A DNA stretch of 34,053 nucleotides, taken from positions 1 to 34,053 of IMG/VR virus record IMGVR_UViG_3300017767_000054; one strand, written 5' to 3'. Below the pieces are notes generated by a model. The model saw only the letters and a program-made list of their open reading frames with translations, had not been told where the DNA came from and did no database searches. The stretch comes from a virus. The position numbers and the translations under genes were made by a program. This document shows positions 27,701-33,889 of the stretch, one piece after another (positions within the stretch are counted from its first letter, which is position 1; each line of letters starts with the position of its first letter).

Positions 27701-30552
27701 CTGAACACGGTGGTAATACAGGTAGTGTTTATTTAAAAGGCTACAACTCAGATTTACCATCAGAAGCAAACTACTTATACATGTACAAGCTAGGTAATAT
27801 TGTAGATGTAAGGACAGGTAAAACTTATAAAGAAATAATTGAAGCTCAAGTTAACGCTAGTCAAACTTTAAATGAAATAAATAAAATTAAAGAAAATTTA
27901 TTAAAAGATACACCTACTAATACTTTTGATTCAAAAGATATGACCGCTCCTGAAATAGCTGAAAAGCTAATGATGATTGATAAAGCTTTTGGCCTTGCAA
28001 GAAAAAGAAATAAGAAAAGAAAAGGTATTAGCGTGTTTGATTTTGATGATACACTTGCTAGAACAAATAGCAAGATAGGTGTAACAATGCCAGACGGTAG
28101 TAAAAAGAAAATAGATGCAACTGAGTTTGCTTTAAAATCTGCAGAACTAGAAAGCCAAGGCGCTAAGTTTGACTTTAGTGAGTTTAATAAAGTTGTTGAT
28201 GGCAAAAAAGGACCGTTAGCTGATCTTGCTTTAAAAAGACAAGGTAAGTTTGGTAATGAAGATATATTTATATTAACAGCTAGACCGCAAGAGTCTGCCC
28301 CAGCTATAAAAGCTTTTATGAAAGAGTTAGGTTTAGAAATACCTTTAGAAAATATAACAGGTTTAGCTGACGGTAGACCAAGTGCAAAAGCTTTGTGGGT
28401 TCTTGATAAAGCATCTAAAGGTTACAACGATTTTTATTTTGCAGATGACGCTTATAAAAATGTAAAAGCAGTTCAAGACGTTTTAAACGTTATAGATGTT
28501 AAATCAAAAGTACAACAAGCTTTTAATTCTATGGATCTAAATGCAGATATCAATGGCATGATAGAGAGAGTCACAGGTATAGGTAAAGACAAAAAATACT
28601 CTGAATTTAAAGCAAAATTAGTAGGTGGCAAATCAGGTAAAACAAAAATTATAGCCTCTTCTGCTCAAGACTTTGAGGGATTAATGTATAGACTTCTTGG
28701 TAAAGGCGAGCAAGGTAATAAAGATAAAAAATGGCTTCAAGATAATTTACAAAAACCTTTTAATAGAGCTAATAACGCTATATCATCTGATAGAATATCT
28801 ACTTTAAATGATTTCAAAAAAATTAAAAGTAATCTACAAAAAGCTGGTATACCTAAAAATCTAAGAAAAACAATATCTGGAGAACCTTTTTCTATAGAAC
28901 AATCAGTAAGAGTGTACACTTGGACTAAACAGGGTATGGAAATACCAGGTTTGTCTAAAGCAGATTTAAAAACAATGGTTGACTATGTAGAATCTAAACC
29001 TGCATTAATGAAGTTTAGCAATGAGCTTATAGACTTAGGAAAAGGTGATGGTTATCAGAAACCTGGACAAAGTTGGGAGGCTGGAACAATAACAACTGAT
29101 CTACTTAAAAGCTTAAACGAAGGCAGGAGATCTAAATATTTAGAACAAAGTGGTTGGACTGATGCTGTAGATATAATTTTTTCAAAAGAAAACTTAAACA
29201 AAATGGAAGCTGGTTTAGGCACTAAGTGGAGAGAGGCTATGGAAAACAGTTTAAGAAGAATGAAAACAGGAAGAAATAGATCTACCTCTAGTCAAGAAAG
29301 TAAGTTAGAGAACATGGCTTTAGACTGGTTAAATAACTCTGTTGGATCAATAATGTTTTTAAATACTAAGTCAGCTGTTCTACAAACAATATCAGCGGTT
29401 AACTATATAAACTGGAGCGACAATAACCCTTTAAAAGCTGGAGCTGCTATAGCTAATTTTAAAAACTACGGTAAACATTTTGCTGAAATATTCAACTCAG
29501 ACTTTATGATAGAAAGACGTGGCGGTTTAAAAATAAATGTAAATGAAAATGAGATAGCTGAAGCAGCAAAACAAAATGGACCAAAAGGCGTTATAGCAAT
29601 GATACTTAAAAAAGGTTTTGTTTTAACTCAGTTTGCTGATAGTTTTGCTATTGCTGCTGGTGGATCTAGTTTTTACATAAACAGAACAAAAACATACGAA
29701 AAACAAGGCATGAGCAGTGTTGAAGCTAAGAAAAAAGCGTTTGAAGACTTTAGAGAGTTAACAGAGCAAAGCCAACAATCTAGTAGAGCTGATAGAATAT
29801 CCATGCAGCAGGCGTCTGCTTTAGGTAGAGTTGTTTTAGCTTTTGCCAACACACCTTCTCAGTATGCTAGGTTAATGCAAAAAGCGGCTAGTGATATTAA
29901 AAATGGACGAGGAGACTTTAAAACAAACATGTCTAAGATATTATATTATGGCTTTGTTCAAAACTTAATATTTAACGCACTACAAACAGCTTTGTTTAGA
30001 GATGCTTTTGACGAAGAAGAAGGTATACAGTCTGACACTAGCTTTATGGCTAATGGTATGATTTCATCATTATTAAGAGGTATGGGTTGGCAAGGCGCCG
30101 CGATAGATACAGCTAAAAACATTGTAATGGATGTTGTGGCTCAAAGTAAAAAAGATAGACCAAAATATGGCGATTCTGCTTTAAAACTATTAGATATTTC
30201 TCCTCCTTTAGATTCAAAAATTTCTAAATTAAGATCAGCTGGTAAAGCTTTTGAGTATGACATGAAAGAAATAAAATCATCTGGATGGAGTTTAGATAAT
30301 CCTGCTTACTTAGCTGGTGGTAAAATATTATCAGCAACAGCAAATATTCCACTAGATAGATTATTTATAAAGTACAACAATATAGATGCTGCTCTTGCTG
30401 AAGATACAGAAGACTGGCAAAGTGTTGCGTTGGCTTTAGGTTGGTCTGAGTGGCAGTTGGGTATGAATGAAAAAGGCCAGACGGCTGAGGAATTTGTAAG
30501 AGAAATATTCAAAAGAGAAACTTTTAAAAGAGAAACCTTTAAACGAGATTAA
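21712..30552 (+). CDS. Giant multidomain virion protein with metallopeptidase and HAD domains
   Basis: A 2946 aa protein, the largest gene here and third of the ejection block. Residues 600-790 include several hydrophobic, Gly-rich stretches (GVSGFVPALVEFALIDVAA; GLVDFFVFSSLGL). A zinc-peptidase motif HEIVH lies at H969-H973, with a plausible third ligand E1041 in YAAELLAN. Residues about 2105-2260 form a complete HAD-type hydrolase: FDFDDT (D2110, D2112), ILTARP (T2189), SAKALW (K2226) and FADDAYKN (D2245-D2246). Hydrophobic segments recur at 2538-2570, 2625-2660 and 2740-2762. This resembles the polyvalent proteins packed in capsids and injected with DNA. No phage virion RNA-polymerase signature was noticed. 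The tail ends in a basic FKRET repeat. Roles of the enzymes are inferred. Confidence 0.8.
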   Translation: MSYTTKSGINIESEEELLARASNLGLTPEEFKVQYISGGDKEKQDADFQTGSQENGAPADPNAAPPKDTESSSGPGFLDILKSSLKATVGLSGALMNPKLQSETESYKVREEKRKSDPLWISANSDVKDQLAQWISNDDHILNVIGDTDINWEHINNKSEGSADFNKKISKAAKSQLSPEVYSVLQEKDVDHIIRDVFKAKANIHSTKRLNAEAAEYESIILDKGLTDEAVEQLQRKKLYDNMSTLRQNVVDANDKLREMKEEGATTAELVKQSREVEKQLQILEDSPEEFSVFFGLGGNTYNQLVSWDGAVIGTELKGDIDSDSSFDISQEEVEDIKAKIANGEIKETTYDDYIGNLFNKNGRDLFYHQEKGKETNNVTINDPTAWRLLKKLGYKAIGKNNNGFEFNVSNNDLGKHYKTIVEGDGGGASYDEDNMFADDYEFFGYNENDSVGRIFSGISAPQGFFGLTDKNEEQEFGFFEQFLRDEDEFGDNDKSRNFKLMLRDFRDEKKQIIAERGILADMHMLNVNVATKKEGPLQKTGDFFARQAELVTEGFGMEGEQWLGTDAVNVNWSNRKEKDVLQSIHDQYGGVVKTEEMKEEIRRSGAYEVAEGVSGFVPALVEFALIDVAAKKVGVITGIPKLAKSAYKVFRGAGASVKTGRSIANITNFTGHALYEEAKMRVAFDEHYHMGGGVGFYSVGRILNGIKFASKSPLLNTAVNIHGKGGLAGMVSVPTAANLEAAIRDLRGNESYMTYIDDTYFDENNEFNLGKHVKGGLVDFFVFSSLGLKGFATKEGRLNYRPIRGKKIGNVTWWKGLETLEVESSKVMTRVENEAELLGSQLENKRKKVFNIDGKKYTRSQAEARMKDLQKEYIKYSDLHASVNSRLNTILEHNDWQDDVKATKKVKKSFEAISYLFPDLKLTASKKVPDWVSAVKDPLSPEVPAARYDKKFGIYINTAKAGPGKLPHEIVHVVMEKAFAQNPALARKMRAVLEDVFDVEKFYINDGSGREARMTLSDFIELNYKGKDLKAHEYVAYAAELLANPRNYSNLVNKGVFTNAETKLKDFATKMGIKDFDISKKDQLIRFLYNFAESVKDGTLNKNQIAKFKNMEKQGLFSEPNKYDARLPETKANMEVDAAFSSMDLKQRSADTQKKFEDLKEENKDIDVVVDKMIKPKAGNKTSVAGEYFDNIIYNTIDRYNAGRIRLGQNEQQILDPTDRYMLATELVYNLNAKEGNKSRGLKQIIKDYENRDLFKDKDGKFAMWDKYGDKKIDELKLEELQEKYGAQVGSKEFKDQAIAEGFKAKQNLTKTVMQTLQLRIYELKGGSLDKGKTDQELFQTVSYDASPELKAAVENQSGTGYTDFRLPSEKKTKETITLDGKKYNYPIRVSEVYDLNTEKYSPKVPDVIENLSIEKLTYENIAKSMQKELSIDIQESIGLNPSMKPKEYVSVAEKWLETNEQIAFEGLERTSNPDMYEPTNINKSIFKSLFTKTNTKFKTSELPDFLAKETNARTFKWKKNSYKKGELKSILMKGRDAGVVKKNFLEYFNRNAKVASSQVVRDKISSPNVQDLIKSKNLNKFHNLKADQVLPYVKEAIRGATPDAFNSMEMKTWDKFIGSWKKFNHAKSSGVIDAYKSISSNMTEKEQAVIDAYKNIFFSENGYNVGQNAIKELQASAQALRNLEQIKVGVVNPKVWNRFKGINSEIITMLSKENISKSDLERLTINQTIPSRVKNNKKYFEFVNDLMDTMDPSLKPLMQKSYGDGSYKFNGKDYKTVADKFTSTGKSENLPFNIDHVKTVNNATFKKKYMEELAKTKGLKDNPTARQAFFKRIVETYLVPKITKKRIKELGKELKEGKISKKAYDEAIKPVTIDQVIKANEGLQKYMYGKIFDFYSKSKDKINAINQIQFFLQLQTSIDTGFSRALATHTALTLDKGKMYSEHQFQVMNFNGNFLMNMLKNSGSKAEFLKNFDPLAKQFKQSIIPKELQLLIDSPEHGGNTGSVYLKGYNSDLPSEANYLYMYKLGNIVDVRTGKTYKEIIEAQVNASQTLNEINKIKENLLKDTPTNTFDSKDMTAPEIAEKLMMIDKAFGLARKRNKKRKGISVFDFDDTLARTNSKIGVTMPDGSKKKIDATEFALKSAELESQGAKFDFSEFNKVVDGKKGPLADLALKRQGKFGNEDIFILTARPQESAPAIKAFMKELGLEIPLENITGLADGRPSAKALWVLDKASKGYNDFYFADDAYKNVKAVQDVLNVIDVKSKVQQAFNSMDLNADINGMIERVTGIGKDKKYSEFKAKLVGGKSGKTKIIASSAQDFEGLMYRLLGKGEQGNKDKKWLQDNLQKPFNRANNAISSDRISTLNDFKKIKSNLQKAGIPKNLRKTISGEPFSIEQSVRVYTWTKQGMEIPGLSKADLKTMVDYVESKPALMKFSNELIDLGKGDGYQKPGQSWEAGTITTDLLKSLNEGRRSKYLEQSGWTDAVDIIFSKENLNKMEAGLGTKWREAMENSLRRMKTGRNRSTSSQESKLENMALDWLNNSVGSIMFLNTKSAVLQTISAVNYINWSDNNPLKAGAAIANFKNYGKHFAEIFNSDFMIERRGGLKINVNENEIAEAAKQNGPKGVIAMILKKGFVLTQFADSFAIAAGGSSFYINRTKTYEKQGMSSVEAKKKAFEDFRELTEQSQQSSRADRISMQQASALGRVVLAFANTPSQYARLMQKAASDIKNGRGDFKTNMSKILYYGFVQNLIFNALQTALFRDAFDEEEGIQSDTSFMANGMISSLLRGMGWQGAAIDTAKNIVMDVVAQSKKDRPKYGDSALKLLDISPPLDSKISKLRSAGKAFEYDMKEIKSSGWSLDNPAYLAGGKILSATANIPLDRLFIKYNNIDAALAEDTEDWQSVALALGWSEWQLGMNEKGQTAEEFVREIFKRETFKRETFKRD
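30508..30549 (+). repeat. 15-base tandem repeat at the C-terminus of the giant protein
   Basis: Nearly three copies encode F-K-R-E-T (residues 2933-2946, ending FKRD). Copies differ by C/T in the Phe and Thr codons and by AGA/CGA in the third Arg codon. It looks like a slippage-type expansion giving a basic, amphipathic tail just before the stop. Confidence 0.8.
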
Positions 30553-30584
30553 AAACAAGTAATAATAAAACTAAACAACTAACG

Positions 30585-31811
30585 ATGAAGAATATACTAA
30601 TTACTATTTTAACACTACTGACGTTTACTATAAACGGACAAGAAAAAGAAAAAGGTAAATTTTTTAAAACAATATACCAAGACTTTCTCAAGTACGGTAC
30701 AGTGTATGCTGCCGGTGATGTTCGTAATGCTTATGAAAACTCTAGAAAAGATTTCTTTGTAGAAAGACCAGCTGATGGTGATCTATATGCAATACCTAGG
30801 GTTGTAGAGGTTACAGAGTATTTTGATTTTGATTATAGAATAGGTGTTGGTATACGTAAACTAGGTAGATTTGGTTATGAAAGAAAACCTGGTAATTTCT
30901 GGACAGGTAATGCTTACAGAGAAAATCAACAAGCATTGTCATCACCTACATCTGCTGTAGATGGTTTTGAGTATTTGTTTCATTTTGAAAAAGAAAGATT
31001 ACGTGGTGAAGAGTTTACTAATTTTAGATATTTTTTAAGACATACAGGTAAATACCATATAGCTAAAGTAGAAGCTAGGGATCAAGGTACTTTTGATTTT
31101 TCTTATAAATCAGCAGAGCTTAGAGCTAGATTACCTATAGGTAAAAAGTTTAGTGTATCTGCAGGTGTTATATATCGTACACATGAAAGAGCTTATGGAT
31201 ATAATCCTATAGAAATATGGTTAAATGAAACTGAAACGTTTACAACAACTGATGGTGAAGTTATAGAATATCCTACTAATCCATGGTATGCTTTAGGTTT
31301 TGAATATGGTTATGACGATATATATTATACTTCAGAAGATGAAAATGGAAACGAAACGTCTGATTGGTATTGGGTAGATCCTGATGGTAACACGGTAGCG
31401 TATACTGATTTACAGTTTCGTAATACAGTATTTAGAGATCTTATTAATAGGTACAACAACGAGCAGTGGGATATGATTGGTGAGTTTGGTTTGTTATCAC
31501 CTATAATCGGTGCAGATTTTTATCATTATAAAAATAACTTCTGGCTTCATGCTTACGGTAATTATTTACCTGGTTATCACAAATACGTCTCTGGTGATTT
31601 AGATTTTTCATATTTAAACAGAAACAATTGGGGTAAAGGTGGATTAGTTCAAGATGCAGAGCCTCAACAGTGGACTGATTATCAAGTTGGATTAAACTTT
31701 GGGTGGAAAATTGGAAAACACTTAGGTGTTTTTATAGAAGGAGAATATAATAAAATGTGGGACACAAAGTTCTACAACTCAACATTTGGAATAAACTATA
31801 CATTTAGATAG
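30585..31811 (+). CDS. Exported outer-membrane beta-barrel-like protein
   Basis: A 408 aa protein. It starts with a signal peptide (MKNILITILTLLTFTING) and a likely mature N-terminus QEKEKG. The rest has long alternating polar/hydrophobic aromatic strands (FRYFLRHTGKYHIAKVEARD, AELRARLPIGKKFSVSAGVI) linked by acidic loops such as residues 220-270. It ends in VFIEGEYNK ... STFGINYTFR, a final strand of the outer-membrane-barrel type. Such proteins are placed in the host outer membrane. It has its own 32-base AT leader after the ejection block and heads the envelope/lysis cassette. It could alter receptors (superinfection exclusion), aid release, or be an acquired host gene. The barrel call is from sequence pattern; role unknown. 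Confidence 0.68.
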   Translation: MKNILITILTLLTFTINGQEKEKGKFFKTIYQDFLKYGTVYAAGDVRNAYENSRKDFFVERPADGDLYAIPRVVEVTEYFDFDYRIGVGIRKLGRFGYERKPGNFWTGNAYRENQQALSSPTSAVDGFEYLFHFEKERLRGEEFTNFRYFLRHTGKYHIAKVEARDQGTFDFSYKSAELRARLPIGKKFSVSAGVIYRTHERAYGYNPIEIWLNETETFTTTDGEVIEYPTNPWYALGFEYGYDDIYYTSEDENGNETSDWYWVDPDGNTVAYTDLQFRNTVFRDLINRYNNEQWDMIGEFGLLSPIIGADFYHYKNNFWLHAYGNYLPGYHKYVSGDLDFSYLNRNNWGKGGLVQDAEPQQWTDYQVGLNFGWKIGKHLGVFIEGEYNKMWDTKFYNSTFGINYTFR

Positions 31812-31813
31812 AC

Positions 31814-32101
31814 ATGAGCGCACCACAAATAGGAGAGAGTACAAAGGTAACTCTAGATTTAAAAACAATAGGATTAATAGTAGGAGGAGTAATATCTTTG
31901 GCTAGCATGTATTTTGTAATGCAAGCAGACATAGCGCTCGCTATGACTCTACCCGAGCCAACAATATCTAAAACAGAATGGGAGTTAAAAGATGAGCTGA
32001 TTCGTAATACAATTATGGACACACAAGACGATGTAGAAATGATACTAGAAAAGCTAGACAAGCTAGACGAAAGAATTTACGAAATACAAAAACAAAGATA
32101 A
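31814..32101 (+). CDS. Single-span membrane protein with coiled coil; holin- or spanin-like candidate
   Basis: A 95 aa protein with a short polar N-terminus, one membrane segment (about residues 18-42, TIGLIVGGVISLASMYFVMQ), then an acidic helix (50-95) with heptad-like ELKDELI ... VEMILEKLDKLDERIYEI. The arrangement fits small phage lysis membrane proteins: an inner-membrane spanin with a periplasmic coiled coil, or a class III-type holin. It starts two bases after the barrel gene's stop, and its own stop overlaps the next ATG (TAATG), so translation with the thioredoxin-like gene is probably coupled. No lipobox partner is apparent. Confidence 0.62.
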   Translation: MSAPQIGESTKVTLDLKTIGLIVGGVISLASMYFVMQADIALAMTLPEPTISKTEWELKDELIRNTIMDTQDDVEMILEKLDKLDERIYEIQKQR

Positions 32102-32511
32102 TGAAAAAATTAATTTTAATTTTAATACCATTTTTATCAATTAGCCAAGTAGATGTACCAGATGAATACTGGATAGATGATTCTAATTTTGAAGAAGCTA
32201 TAAGTAATAAATCTGCTTTTGGAGATGAAGAAGTTAAACCTGTGCTTGTGGAGTTTTGGGCAGAGTTTAATGAAGAGAATTGTTTTGCGGAGTGGGAACA
32301 AGTACAAGATGCCACTTATTATAGGGTTGATATATCTAAAGCTCCTTTAGCTAAGAAAAAATATAGAGTTAGAATGGCGCCTACTTTAATAATATTTAAA
32401 GATGGGATAAAAGAAACAGTGTTTAAGGCTGGATTAGATTTATTATTACCTACTGATCTAAATGAAATACAAGAGACAATAAACGAAATTAACAATGCAA
32501 ACAAATTTTAA
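32101..32511 (+). CDS. Secreted thioredoxin-like protein lacking the CxxC pair
   Basis: A 136 aa protein with signal peptide MKKLILILIPFLSIS and likely mature N-terminus QVDVPD. The mature part follows the thioredoxin plan: strand PVLVEFWAEF (about residues 46-56), strand TYYRVDIS, helix, then RVRMAPTLIIFKDG with the cis-proline P94, and a C-terminal helix. Where thioredoxins have W-C-x-x-C this has F-N-E-E-N-C, leaving a single Cys (C61). It cannot work as a normal dithiol oxidoreductase. It might bind a partner, act through one thiol, or be a chaperone-like fold. It is in the periplasm/lysis cassette between a membrane protein and two small genes. Confidence 0.7.
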   Translation: MKKLILILIPFLSISQVDVPDEYWIDDSNFEEAISNKSAFGDEEVKPVLVEFWAEFNEENCFAEWEQVQDATYYRVDISKAPLAKKKYRVRMAPTLIIFKDGIKETVFKAGLDLLLPTDLNEIQETINEINNANKF

Positions 32512-32514
32512 ATT

Positions 32515-32748
32515 ATGTGGAAATTAACTAAACAATACTGGAAAGACATGTGGAAAGCTTTATGGAGCAAAACCACTGTTGATGAAAAAGCTATAGCTAC
32601 AGTTGGTGAAATTAAAAAAAGATACAAATTAACAGCTCAAGAATTATCAGATGTCGCTGACGCAATAAAAGAAGTTGGCAATCAACTAGGTGATATAGAT
32701 GATGCTGTAAAAGGAAAAGCAAGAAAAGGTAGAAAAACAAAAAAATAA
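32515..32748 (+). CDS. Small basic helical protein of the lysis cassette
   Basis: A 77 aa protein. The N-terminus is Trp-rich and amphipathic (MWKLTKQYWKDMWKALWSK), the middle is helical with an alternating pattern (AQELSDVADAIKEVGNQL), and the C-terminus is strongly basic (KGKARKGRKTKK). No full membrane span is present, but the Trp/Lys helix could lie on a membrane surface. It is three bases after the thioredoxin-like gene, and the next ATG follows its stop with no spacing, so all three are probably one mRNA. Function unknown; a pinholin, regulator or nucleic-acid-binding role cannot be told apart. Confidence 0.6.
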   Translation: MWKLTKQYWKDMWKALWSKTTVDEKAIATVGEIKKRYKLTAQELSDVADAIKEVGNQLGDIDDAVKGKARKGRKTKK

Positions 32749-33102
32749 ATGAAAAAAATTATAGCTTTATTACTTATACCGTATTTTTCAATGGCTCAAC
32801 TAGATATATACGGTTGGGAAGTTCAAGAAGATAAAGCTATGCATTATTTAGCTGGTGTTGCTATAACTAGTATATCTCACGATTTAATTTTTGAGCATAC
32901 TAAAAGTAAAGAAAAAGCTATAATGTATTCTATAGCTACTACTTTAGCTGTGGCAACTTTTAAAGAAGTTTTTATAGATAGAGGGCATGGTGATGGTAAA
33001 GATATAGCGGCTAGTATGTATGGCGCTATAACTGTTGGTGTCGCAATAGAGCTTGATGGCTTATTTAGAAAGAAAAGAAATAAAATAAAATGGAAAAAAT
33101 AA
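32749..33102 (+). CDS. Secreted YfiM-like (DUF2279-type) envelope protein
   Basis: A 117 aa protein with signal peptide MKKIIALLLIPYFSMA and mature N-terminus Q. The mature sequence has D-K-A-M-H-Y-L-A-G (about residues 27-35), a hydrophobic segment (MYSIATTLAVATF), then K-E-x-F-I-D-R-G-H-G-D-G-K-D-I-A-A-S (about 79-96) and a second hydrophobic helix (GAITVGVAIEL). The DK..H ... KE..D ... KD pattern matches the YfiM/DUF2279 family of small envelope proteins, often seen next to phage lysis genes. The biochemical role is unknown. It overlaps the peptidase gene by 13 bases. Confidence 0.62.
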   Translation: MKKIIALLLIPYFSMAQLDIYGWEVQEDKAMHYLAGVAITSISHDLIFEHTKSKEKAIMYSIATTLAVATFKEVFIDRGHGDGKDIAASMYGAITVGVAIELDGLFRKKRNKIKWKK

Positions 33103-33551
33103 GTAAACACGTTAGCTATAAGGAAGGCGTGTATAGCAGAACAGCGCAGAGGCTTGGTTTAAAAAATGAACCTACTGAAGATCATTTAATTAATATGCGT
33201 GTTATTGCGGAAAAAGTATTTGAACCTCTTAGAGTGCACGTAAACGGTCCTATAAAGATCAATTCGTTCTATCGTGGACCTGAACTTAACAAAGCTATTG
33301 GCGGAAGTTCAAAATCACAACATTGTAATGGCCAAGCTATTGATATTGACGACACATTTGGACATGCTACTAATGCTGAAATGTATAATTTTATTAAAGA
33401 AAATTTAAACTTTGATCAAATGATATGGGAGTTTGGTACAGATAAAAATCCTAACTGGGTGCACGTAAGCTACGTTAGTGAAGATAAGAACAGAAACAGA
33501 TGTTTAAAAGCATATAAAGAAAATAACAAAACTAAATACATGATAATATGA
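33090..33551 (+). CDS. M15-family peptidase, probable endolysin
   Basis: A 153 aa protein with the zinc-binding layout of M15 peptidases: SKSQHCNGQAIDID gives H78 and D85 (H-x-x-G-x-A-x-D), IWEFG supplies the probable general base E114, and WVHVSY gives H125. Residues 50-66 (GPIKINSFYRGPELNKAIGG) match the substrate-loop start usual before the HxxGxAxD motif. These enzymes cut peptide bonds in peptidoglycan cross-links or stems. There is no signal peptide, so release through a holin would be needed, consistent with the membrane proteins just upstream. The length fits single-domain phage endolysins. A virion peptidoglycan hydrolase is a less likely reading. Confidence 0.85.
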   Translation: MEKISKHVSYKEGVYSRTAQRLGLKNEPTEDHLINMRVIAEKVFEPLRVHVNGPIKINSFYRGPELNKAIGGSSKSQHCNGQAIDIDDTFGHATNAEMYNFIKENLNFDQMIWEFGTDKNPNWVHVSYVSEDKNRNRCLKAYKENNKTKYMII

Positions 33552-33889
33552 GAACAAAAGGATGTGGGCCAAGAAACCTAGGAGCGCCAAAAGGATCACC
33601 ATTTAAATTAGACCCTGCAACTATTATGACAGTAGCTAGTATGGCAAAAGGAGCTAAAGAAGATAAAGATAGCGGTGACAAAAAAGAAACTACTACTACT
33701 ACTAAACCAGTAAATCCTAAAGATCTAGATGTAAGCGATCCTTTTGAAGGCGTGCCTTACAGAGGTACACCTTTAAAAGCTTGTTGGAAAACAGGTGGTC
33801 CTGGTAACCAAGGTTATGTTCAAAGAGGAATGAAAAAGAAAGGAAATAGAACTGTACCAAACTGTGTACCTAAAGCAAGCGCAAAGTAA
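33548..33889 (+). CDS. Small Cys/Gly/Lys-rich protein, unknown function
   Basis: A 113 aa protein. The N-terminus is MRTKGCGPRNLGAPKGSPF. A hydrophilic Thr/Lys/Asp linker with a run of Thr follows (about residues 37-58). The C-terminal half has PYRGTPLKACWKTGGPGNQ and GMKKKGNRTVPNCVPK. The last block, a Cys-spaced basic module, recurs in my memory of marine-phage small proteins, with no known role. It starts with an ATGA overlap on the peptidase stop and ends with a TAATG overlap on the next gene, indicating tight translational coupling. Two Cys residues in the C-terminal module might bind metal or form a disulfide; not testable here. Confidence 0.6.
   Translation: MRTKGCGPRNLGAPKGSPFKLDPATIMTVASMAKGAKEDKDSGDKKETTTTTKPVNPKDLDVSDPFEGVPYRGTPLKACWKTGGPGNQGYVQRGMKKKGNRTVPNCVPKASAK

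Noticed and set aside
21712-30552. Giant virion RNA polymerase as in N4-like or crAss-like phages
   Set aside because: The D-x-D-D motif present is the HAD motif I, with the other HAD motifs following in order; no RNA-polymerase signature was seen.
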